From: CAYGBW01 sp964348185
GTDB lineage: Bacteria > Desulfobacterota > BSN033 > WVXP01
DNA length: 12,558 nt
Direction of reading: 5' to 3'
Assembly (NCBI GenBank): GCA_964348185.1
Contig: CAYGBW010000019.1
Coordinates: 1-12,558, forward strand
Shown: positions 6,703-12,558 of the stretch, piece by piece
Layout of the letters: each line of letters begins with the position of its first letter
Numbering within the stretch: position 1 is the first letter of the stretch
Made by a program: the position numbers and the translations under genes
Notes under the pieces: model-generated
Databases searched by the model: none
Seen by the model: only the letters and a program-made list of their open reading frames with translations
Told to the model about the DNA's origin: nothing

Positions 6703-9700
6703 TCAAGAAAAAAATCGACCAGACTTGTTTGCGAATCGGGTGGATTTGAAAAGCCCCTGGACCAAATCATCCATGATCGCATACAGGGCGGGGATAAAGA
6801 ACAGGGTCAGGATCGTGGCAAAGCCCAACCCCCAGATGATCGTATTGGCCATGGGCCCCCAGACTCTCGATTTCCCCCCAATGCCAATCCCCATGGGGAG
6901 GAGCCCGAGGACTGTTGTGATCGTGGTCAGCAGAATAGGCCGCATACGAATCTTGCCCGCCTGAATGATGGCACGCCAGCGCGACATGCCTCTCCTCCGA
7001 CTTCTGTTGATGAAGTCGACGAGGACCAGAGAATCGTTGACAACGATCCCGGCCAGGGCAACCACACCGAGAAAGGCAACGAGGCTGAAAGGATATCCCA
7101 TGATGAGAAGGCCCAAAACCACACCGATGAAGGAGAAGGGAACCGTCACCATGATCACCAGGGGCTGGGTAAAGGATTGAAACTGAGTCCCGAGAATCAT
7201 ATAGATCAAGACAATTGCGATGATAAAAGACCGGGTGAGGCTCGAGAACGATTCCTCGGTCTTCTCATATTCTCCCCCCAGTCTCACCTGGACCCCCGGG
7301 TATCGGGCCTCGAGTTCGGGGATCCTCTCCTCGATCAGCCTGTTCAGGGTGGTCGATTTAGTGACAGTGGAATCGATATCGGCCATCACCCTGACGGTTC
7401 GCTCAAAATCCCTCCGAATCATGTGGGCATATCCCTGCTCCACCTTCACATCGGCCACACTGTAAAAGGGAATCAAATGGCCCTGGGGAGTCTGGAGTTT
7501 GATCCGCTCAAAGTCTGCAATACCCCGCCTGTTGGCCTCCTCAAATTTCACGATCACATCGACCTCGTCCCCTCCGGTCCGGAATTTGGTGGCATCCAGG
7601 CCCTCGAAAGCCCCTTTGACGGCCAATGCGATCTGGTTGTTTGTCAGGCCGTAGAGCGCTGCTTTCTCTTTATCGATGTGAATCCGGATTTCTCCTTTTC
7701 CCGGTTCGAGGTCATCGTGAATATCCTGGACCCCCTCTATCCCGGCGAGGATCTGCTTGATATCCTCGGCGGCCAACTCAAGAACGGCGTAGTCTTCTCC
7801 CCTTACCTGGATCGCCACGGGTTTGCCGACTGGGGGGCCGGTCTCCACCCTGGCAAACTCCACAGAGGTGATGCCGCTGATCTTCTCCACCTGGGATCTG
7901 AGCTCGGCGATGATGTCGTCAGACATCCGGTTCCGCTCCTCCTCCTCTACGAGGTCCACCATGACTTCTCCCAGATGGGTCCCCCGCTCGACCATATAAT
8001 CGCCGATGATGATGCCCGTCCGTGAGAGGACCGCGGTGACCTCATTCTTCGGGAGTTCCATGGCGGCCTTTTCGATTCGCGAGACAATCTCATCGGTCTC
8101 CTCCAGGCGATTTCCTACGGCGGTGTGAACACGGCAAGAAAACTGGGAGATCTCTTCATCGGCGAAAAGATCCCTCTCAAGGACAAAAAAGGCCAGATAT
8201 CCGCCCCCACCCGCCAGGATGAGTATCATCAGGAGAAATGGGTACCGGAATCGGAGCACCCGGGCGACAATTCTCCGGTAGATCCCTTTCATGACCCTGA
8301 ATGCTCGCTCCCCAACCAACGGCTCCCGGCCTGGTCTCCCAAAATCCGTCACATGAGAGGGCAGGATGACAAAGGCTTCAAATAGGGAAGAGAGAAGGGC
8401 AAAGGAGACAACCAGCGGAATCGCCGTCAGGTAGTTGCCGATGATGCCCACCATCAGCAGAAGGGGGAGAAAGGCGGCCACTGTGGTCAGAACGCTGGCC
8501 ACAACGGGCATGGCCACCTGACTCGCACCCATGACAGCGGCCTCGGTCGTGGCCATCCCCTTTTCGATAAACCGATACATATTCTCAATCATAACGATCG
8601 CATCGTCCACCACAATGCCCAGAACCAGAATCAGGCTAAACAGGGAGATCGTGTTGATGGTGATGCCGGCGACGTCCATCAGCACAAAGGTACAGAGAAA
8701 GGAGAAGGGGATGCCGATTGCGGCAAACATGGCATTGCGAAATCCCACAAAAAGGTAGAGGGTCAAGACCACCAGGGACAACCCATAGAGGGCGTTGTTC
8801 TTGAGCCGCTGGACAACTCGGCTGATCAGAATGGTGGAGTCGTTGATATAGGCCGTCTCAATCGTATAGGGGATTCTTCGTACCCCCTCCTGGACAATGG
8901 GTTTCGTTTCTCGGACGATGTCAAAGGCGTTCCCCCTTTTTTCCCGGATGATGCTCAGAGAAACCGCGGGCTTCCCGTTCAAACGGGAACGGGTTCGCTC
9001 TTCCTCAAACCTGTCATGGACCCGACCCACATCCCTGACCAGGATGTGTCGCCCTGTGGGGCTGGCTTTGATCACGACCCTTTCGATATCTCTGACGTCA
9101 TCGAACTGGCCCAGGGTCCGGACCAGATACTCCCTTTTCGCCGTTTTGATCTTGCCGGCCGAAAGGTCAAGGTTGGCCAAGCGTAGGGCATCGACGACGT
9201 TTCTCACAGAAAGCCCGTACCCATAGAGCTTCTGAGGGTCCACCTCCACCCAGATCTCCTGCTCCCGAATCCCTGCGATATTGACCGAAGAGACCCCGTC
9301 GATCTTCTCCAACTCATCCTGGAGGCCCTCAGCCATCTCCTTCATTTTGGATTCTGGCATCTCCTCGCTGCTGAGAACCACCGTAATGACGGGATAGAGG
9401 CTACTCGTTCCAAATTCAAAGACAAGAGGCTTCTCAGCCTCCTCGGGAAGATCATCCACCTTGTCCACTGCATCCCTGAGATCCCGCACGGCCCCCTTGA
9501 AGTCCCCGATATCTGATTCATATTCCACAACAACGGTCGATCGGTTCTCCGCAGAGATACTCACCACCCGGTTGATTCCGTCCAACTCCTTGATCTCGTC
9601 CTCAAGGGGAATGGTGATAAGATCTTCCACCTCTTCCGGACTGGCTCCCTGATAGAGGGTGATGACCGCGGCTGTCTCAAAGGAGACGTCGGGATTCAAT

Positions 9701-9804
9701 TCAACGGGCATGTCAAAATAAGTCAGCACCCCGGCTACAATGGCCAGGGTGAAAAGGAGATTGACAAAGACGGGCTGTTTGACAAAGAATCGGAAAAAGG
9801 CCAT
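6703..9804 (-). CDS. RND-family efflux permease, inner-membrane subunit (HAE1-like)
   Basis: A 1033-residue permease of full family length, from ATG 9804 to TGA 6703. It has the duplicated RND architecture: one N-terminal helix (FVKQPVFVNLLFTLAIVAGV), a large periplasmic pore/docking domain, helices 2-6, the cluster of helices 7-8 around residue 515, a second periplasmic domain, and the last helices. The proton-relay pair is present in helix 4 as GIVVDDAIVMIEN (Asp400-Asp401). In helix 10 the motif is GIVVNDSLVLVDF, so the position of AcrB Lys940 is Asn923, a variation common outside the AcrB group. It should export an amphiphilic substrate by proton antiport as a trimer; the substrate cannot be predicted. 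It follows the adaptor gene by 58 bases. No Shine-Dalgarno sequence is apparent in the bases immediately before the ATG, which is odd for so clear a gene. Confidence 0.95.
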   Translation of the reverse strand: MAFFRFFVKQPVFVNLLFTLAIVAGVLTYFDMPVELNPDVSFETAAVITLYQGASPEEVEDLITIPLEDEIKELDGINRVVSISAENRSTVVVEYESDIGDFKGAVRDLRDAVDKVDDLPEEAEKPLVFEFGTSSLYPVITVVLSSEEMPESKMKEMAEGLQDELEKIDGVSSVNIAGIREQEIWVEVDPQKLYGYGLSVRNVVDALRLANLDLSAGKIKTAKREYLVRTLGQFDDVRDIERVVIKASPTGRHILVRDVGRVHDRFEEERTRSRLNGKPAVSLSIIREKRGNAFDIVRETKPIVQEGVRRIPYTIETAYINDSTILISRVVQRLKNNALYGLSLVVLTLYLFVGFRNAMFAAIGIPFSFLCTFVLMDVAGITINTISLFSLILVLGIVVDDAIVMIENMYRFIEKGMATTEAAVMGASQVAMPVVASVLTTVAAFLPLLLMVGIIGNYLTAIPLVVSFALLSSLFEAFVILPSHVTDFGRPGREPLVGERAFRVMKGIYRRIVARVLRFRYPFLLMILILAGGGGYLAFFVLERDLFADEEISQFSCRVHTAVGNRLEETDEIVSRIEKAAMELPKNEVTAVLSRTGIIIGDYMVERGTHLGEVMVDLVEEEERNRMSDDIIAELRSQVEKISGITSVEFARVETGPPVGKPVAIQVRGEDYAVLELAAEDIKQILAGIEGVQDIHDDLEPGKGEIRIHIDKEKAALYGLTNNQIALAVKGAFEGLDATKFRTGGDEVDVIVKFEEANRRGIADFERIKLQTPQGHLIPFYSVADVKVEQGYAHMIRRDFERTVRVMADIDSTVTKSTTLNRLIEERIPELEARYPGVQVRLGGEYEKTEESFSSLTRSFIIAIVLIYMILGTQFQSFTQPLVIMVTVPFSFIGVVLGLLIMGYPFSLVAFLGVVALAGIVVNDSLVLVDFINRSRRRGMSRWRAIIQAGKIRMRPILLTTITTVLGLLPMGIGIGGKSRVWGPMANTIIWGLGFATILTLFFIPALYAIMDDLVQGLFKSTRFANKSGRFFS

Positions 9805-9862
9805 GGTTTGGTTATTTGTCTGCCAGAAAGTGTTTGATTCGGGTGGCGGGAGAGGGATGCCC

Positions 9863-11125
9863 TTAGGCTTTCCCTTCTATCCTGACCGTGATCCCATGCT
9901 TGAGGCGCTGTTGGCCGACCACGACAAAGGTCTCCCCGGCAGTCAGTCCCTTTTTGACAATGACCTCTCCTTCGACAAACGGGCCCAGCTGCACGGATCG
10001 CTCCAACGATCTTCCGTCCTCAATCACGAAGACCACCTTTCTGTTTACCTTGTCGAGGACCGCGTCTTGGGGAATGGTCACAACGTCCTGATAGGTTTCT
10101 CTCTCGATTTTGACCTCCGCCACCATCCCGGACTTGAGGAGACCAGAGGGGTTATCAAATTCGACCTTGACGGGGAAAGTGCCTGTGACATCGTCGGCTT
10201 TCACACCGATAAAGACGATCCTTCCCGCGAAGATTCGGTCTGGATAAGCGACCACGGTGGCTGTCACGCTGGATTCCCTCCGAAGATAGGGGAGGTCTTT
10301 CTCCGTGACTCCAACCTCGGTTTCCACTTTGGTCATATCGACGACGTTGCCAATCGGGGTGCCCAGAGCCACCAGATCGCCAGGATCCGCCATCTTTCGG
10401 GTAATAATTCCGGAGATTGGGCTCTTGATGCGGGTATCGTCCAGCCTCTTTTTCGCCAGTGCGAGTCGGGCCTCTGCCTGTTTCACCTGGAACCCTGCCG
10501 TTTCTATATCCTCTGGTCTGGCCCCTTCTTTGACCAGATCGAACTCTTTCTTGACCGCATCTCGAGCGGCCATTCTTGATTGATAGTCGAGCTTGGCGAT
10601 GTCGTGTTCCTGTTTTGAAATGACCCCCTTTTCATAGAGCTGCCTTCGCCTCTCCCAGGTGATCCGTGCCTTGTTAAAGTCGGCCTGGGCCCGCTCGTAG
10701 GCTGCTCGTGCGGCCCCAATCTCTTGAGGGCGGGACAGCTGCCTCGTTTTTGCGAACTGGGATCTCGCCGAGGAAAGGGCGGCCTCCGCCTCCCGCAAGC
10801 CGAGAACGTATTCCTCATCTTCGACCCGGGCGAGGGTCTGACCCCCTTCAACGCGATCGCCTTCTTCAAAGGGCGCCTCTTCAAGAATACCCCCGACCTT
10901 GGAGCAAATGGTCACGTCCTGGAAAGCGGTGATTTTCCCCGTAAAGGTCATGAAAACCGTCACGTCTTTTTCAACTGCCCGAGCCACCGTGACAGGAATC
11001 ACAGGCTCCCTGTCAGTGGCCGCCTGTAGGCTCTCCCCCTGATCTCTGCCGCACCCCAAAAACGAGGAGAGGGATAAGATAATCAGCACAAGGGCCACCG
11101 GAAGAATCTCAGTTTCTCTGGTCAC
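9863..11125 (-). CDS. RND periplasmic adaptor (membrane fusion) lipoprotein
   Basis: A 420-residue adaptor starting at GTG 11125, preceded by GGGGAGGG with about eight bases of spacing. The N-terminus is a lipoprotein signal, with hydrophobic ALVLIILSLSSFLGC ending at the probable lipid-bearing Cys25. The lipobox (F-L-G-C) is slightly off consensus. It then shows the usual order: a beta-barrel/lipoyl start (VTVARAVEKDVTVFMTFTG), a lipoyl half (GGILEEAPFEEGDRVEGGQTLA), a long alpha-helical coiled-coil hairpin of about residues 95-210 rich in Ala, Arg, Lys and Glu, the second lipoyl half (DDTRIKSPISGIITRKMADPGD), a beta-barrel domain and a membrane-proximal domain ending in RLKHGITVRIEG. It should link the downstream RND pump to an outer-membrane channel. 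No TolC-type gene lies beside it in this window, so the channel is presumably encoded elsewhere. First gene of the two-gene operon. Confidence 0.94.
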   Translation of the reverse strand: MTRETEILPVALVLIILSLSSFLGCGRDQGESLQAATDREPVIPVTVARAVEKDVTVFMTFTGKITAFQDVTICSKVGGILEEAPFEEGDRVEGGQTLARVEDEEYVLGLREAEAALSSARSQFAKTRQLSRPQEIGAARAAYERAQADFNKARITWERRRQLYEKGVISKQEHDIAKLDYQSRMAARDAVKKEFDLVKEGARPEDIETAGFQVKQAEARLALAKKRLDDTRIKSPISGIITRKMADPGDLVALGTPIGNVVDMTKVETEVGVTEKDLPYLRRESSVTATVVAYPDRIFAGRIVFIGVKADDVTGTFPVKVEFDNPSGLLKSGMVAEVKIERETYQDVVTIPQDAVLDKVNRKVVFVIEDGRSLERSVQLGPFVEGEVIVKKGLTAGETFVVVGQQRLKHGITVRIEGKA

Positions 11126-11433
11126 GAAGGGTGCCCTCCCCTTTTCAGAAGATTCATGTGCTTTTCATTCAGATACCACAAAGTAAAGGGGAAGTCCAAT
11201 TTCACAGGAATCCATGGTGTGGTGGGAGTTTTCTCTGCTGTAATTCCTCACAGAACGACCAACAAGACCTCAAAACCGGTGTCCTTGAACTTGCTGGATG
11301 TGTTTGCATACCTGAGGCAGGACAACCTACCGCAAATTGAACAGTAAAATACAGGATTTTTCAGATGAAAATACTGCATTCACCCCACTTGTCAGTAACG
11401 TATTCTGGTCTAATCTAAAAAAGGAGGACAGCA
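11126..11433. other. Intergenic region upstream of the efflux operon
   Basis: A gap of about 300 bases between the divergent adaptor gene and a small plus-strand ORF. It is somewhat AT-richer than the flanking genes. It holds the adaptor's ribosome binding site near 11134-11141 and presumably the pump promoter. The best minus-strand pair I see is TTGGAC with TATCTG at 18 bases, which is weak. On the plus strand TTGTCA (11389-11394) and TAATCT (11411-11416) are 16 bases apart. Short open frames here have no good start signals. No operator or riboswitch was recognised. Confidence 0.4.
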
Positions 11434-11640
11434 GTGCACACCCAATTAAACGTTGACAACGGTATTTCCATCGGTCGAAGATTACGCACGCGGTTCCTGC
11501 CAATCGAAAGCTCGTTATCTAAGCTCCTGTGTTCATCGTTCACGCTCTGGCGAGAGATACCGAATCTGAAACTCCTTCTCTGGCTTCTTCAGCGATTTTC
11601 TCGTGCCCATGGGTGTTGCAAGTCTCCTTCAAGATTCTAA
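11434..11640 (+). CDS. Small hypothetical protein, 68 residues
   Basis: The frame begins at GTG 11434 after AAAAAAGGAGG with six bases of spacing, one of the best ribosome binding sites in the window, and ends in TAA at 11638-11640. The product is basic, with a hydrophobic patch near residues 44-54 (IPNLKLLLWLLQRF) and a Cys pair near the C-terminus (HGCCKSP). No family was recognised. It lies 18 bases before the receiver-like gene on the same strand, so it could be a leader peptide or an operon partner. Codon use does not look strongly coding, so it may instead be a decayed or regulatory ORF. Confidence 0.4.
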   Translation: MHTQLNVDNGISIGRRLRTRFLPIESSLSKLLCSSFTLWREIPNLKLLLWLLQRFSRAHGCCKSPSRF

Positions 11641-11658
11641 TAAGTAGAGAGATCACCC

Positions 11659-11976
11659 ATGAAGAAAGCGACAATCTTGATTGCGGAGAGGGACGAGATA
11701 CTTCGTCAGAATCTGAAATGGCGGCTGCTCAGCCAGGGGTTTGAGATTATTGAAGCCTCGGACAAGGCCACCCTCTTTCGGTCCTTTCACTGCAGTAACC
11801 CGAATCTCGTCATCATAGGCTCTTCACGAAACGGGACCTGGGATGGACTGAGGGTGCCAGAGCAGATCCGACAACGGAACAGAAACATCCCCATCATCCT
11901 GATCAAGAGGCACAGCTGCGAACCGCGGATCATTGCCACCCTATCTATCCATCCAGAATATTTTGTGCTAGGATAA
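11659..11976 (+). CDS. Short receiver-domain-like protein lacking the phosphorylation Asp
   Basis: A 105-residue protein starting at ATG 11659, after a weak GAGAG site. It follows the response-regulator receiver fold: strand 1 and the acidic turn as TILIAERDEILR (residues 5-16), helix 1, strand 2 FEIIEAS, helix 2, and strand 3 as PNLVIIGSSRNGTWDGL. In a normal receiver the residue after LVII is the phospho-acceptor Asp; here it is Gly54. Strand 4, PIILIK (78-83), has Lys83 where the conserved Thr/Ser belongs. The protein stops at EYFVLG, just before the conserved Lys-Pro of strand 5, and lacks helix 5. It is therefore a pseudo-receiver or a truncated remnant of a larger regulator. No output domain follows in any frame. 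It may bind a partner without phosphorylation, or be decaying. It sits between a small ORF and a retropepsin gene on the same strand. Confidence 0.65.
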   Translation: MKKATILIAERDEILRQNLKWRLLSQGFEIIEASDKATLFRSFHCSNPNLVIIGSSRNGTWDGLRVPEQIRQRNRNIPIILIKRHSCEPRIIATLSIHPEYFVLG

Positions 11977-12078
11977 AGACAACCTTGTATCTTCGGCCTG
12001 CAGCAAAAATGGCCCCAAAGGGTTAACTTCTCAATCTGAGCCCCGATAGCTGCCATCATAGTTGAGGAGGTTATTCCA

Positions 12079-12483
12079 ATGGGAGTTTTTTCAGTTCCAA
12101 TCAAGGTCAGAAACTGGCAAAATCGGTTCTTGCCACCTGACAAGCAGGGAGAGGAGATATCTTGTGGAGCGCTTGTGGATTCTGGTGTAGCGGAGTTGGC
12201 ACTTCCCGTTGATCTTCTGGAGCGCCTGAAGCTTGAGGAACTTGGCAATGTCCGAGTATATACAGCAGATGGCGGGCAACATGACTATCGAGTGTTTGGC
12301 ATTGCTGAGATCGAGGTACAAGGTCGTATTTGTCAGGTCAGGGTCATCGAACTGCCTCACGGAGCGGAGCCTCTTCTTGGCTCTGTTCCACTGGAAGAGA
12401 TGGATTGGCACATCTCTCCGTCCGAGAAGAAGCTTGTCCCTAATCCCCGTTCACCTGACAGGCCACTTCTTCCTCTTTGCTGA
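12079..12483 (+). CDS. Retropepsin-like aspartic protease (clan AA), single domain
   Basis: A 134-residue protein starting at ATG 12079, with GAGGAGG eight bases upstream, and ending in TGA at 12481-12483. It has the layout of a single-domain retroviral-type aspartic protease. The catalytic motif is ALVDSGVAELALP, with Asp34-Ser35-Gly36 (the DTG/DSG triad). A flap-like YTADGGQHDYRVFG follows (residues 61-74), then the second hydrophobic-Gly motif PLLGSVPLEEMDW (98-110), and the tail SEKKLVPNP typical of bacterial members of this group. Such enzymes must dimerise to form an active site. There is no signal peptide or membrane segment, so it is probably cytoplasmic. The Val after DSG, where Ala is usual, is a mild variation. 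It lies 102 bases after the receiver-like gene. The physiological substrate is unknown for nearly all bacterial relatives. Confidence 0.85.
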   Translation: MGVFSVPIKVRNWQNRFLPPDKQGEEISCGALVDSGVAELALPVDLLERLKLEELGNVRVYTADGGQHDYRVFGIAEIEVQGRICQVRVIELPHGAEPLLGSVPLEEMDWHISPSEKKLVPNPRSPDRPLLPLC

Positions 12484-12558
12484 CAGAGACGCCAACATCC
12501 AACTTTTTGTTCCTTATGCACCAGAGGAAAGCGTCGCGGTCGGGATAGATCTGGGGCG

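Noticed and set aside
7177..8025. Plus-strand open frame of 282 codons
   Set aside because: It lies entirely antisense within the RND permease, whose motifs and length are unambiguous.
9740..10579. Plus-strand open frame of 279 codons
   Set aside because: Antisense to the adaptor and permease junction, with no recognisable motif; a shadow of high-GC coding sequence.
11156..11347. Plus-strand frame of 63 codons ending in YLRQDNLPQIEQ
   Set aside because: The C-terminal part looks protein-like, but there is no ribosome binding site, no family match I can name, and it lies in the promoter region of the efflux operon; it could be a remnant, which I cannot support.
11389..11416. TTGTCA and TAATCT as a promoter for the small ORF
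   Set aside because: The implied start site falls on the ribosome binding site itself, leaving almost no leader; an upstream promoter is more likely.
11451..11461. Near-palindrome CGTTGACAACG resembling the GTTGAC repeat or an operator
   Set aside because: Only 11 bases, inside the small ORF, and without the rest of the repeat consensus; chance occurrence is likely.

Overview
The window is about 12.6 kb of bacterial chromosome with moderate GC content and Gram-negative envelope genes: an RND efflux pump with a lipoprotein adaptor, a YcbB-type L,D-transpeptidase and a Tat-exported YcbK-type murein endopeptidase. The HEAT-repeat protein, the GTTGAC-type degenerate repeats and the mixture of TTG/GTG starts resemble what I would expect of a Desulfobacterota (former Deltaproteobacteria) genome. 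That assignment is an impression and no marker gene in the window proves it. No rRNA, tRNA, CRISPR array, insertion sequence or phage gene was found.

Layout. (1) 5-2185 (+): a HEAT-repeat protein with an unassigned N-terminal domain, possibly starting upstream of the window. (2) 2379-3809 (-): a major facilitator transporter of the fosmidomycin-resistance (Fsr) type, convergent with gene 1. Its annotated 5' end runs through degenerate GTTGAC repeats, and a strong minus-strand intrinsic terminator overlaps the first possible start codon. (3) 3823-4197: a non-coding divergent control region with hairpins and a candidate promoter on each strand. (4) 4198-5886 (+): a YcbB/LdtD-type L,D-transpeptidase. 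(5) 5959-6534 (-): a YcbK/MepK-type zinc murein endopeptidase, convergent with gene 4 across a short gap holding a hairpin. (6) 11125-6703 (-): a two-gene efflux operon, adaptor lipoprotein then RND permease, with no outer-membrane channel gene beside it. (7) 11126-11658: a mostly non-coding gap plus one small ORF with a good ribosome binding site. (8) 11659-11976 (+): a short receiver-like protein lacking the phospho-acceptor aspartate. (9) 12079-12483 (+): a single-domain retropepsin-like aspartic protease.

How they fit together. The centre of the window is an envelope block. The L,D-transpeptidase should make 3-3 (mDAP-mDAP) peptidoglycan cross-links and the MepK-like enzyme should cut them. 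The homologous E. coli genes ycbB and ycbK are also neighbours, so the pairing is conserved in composition, although here the genes converge. The RND pump and the Fsr-like transporter are export functions.

The least explained parts are two. One is the 5' region of the transporter gene, which may be an attenuator, a small RNA or a repeat-derived N-terminus. The other is the right-hand plus-strand group: a small ORF, an Asp-less receiver and a retropepsin.
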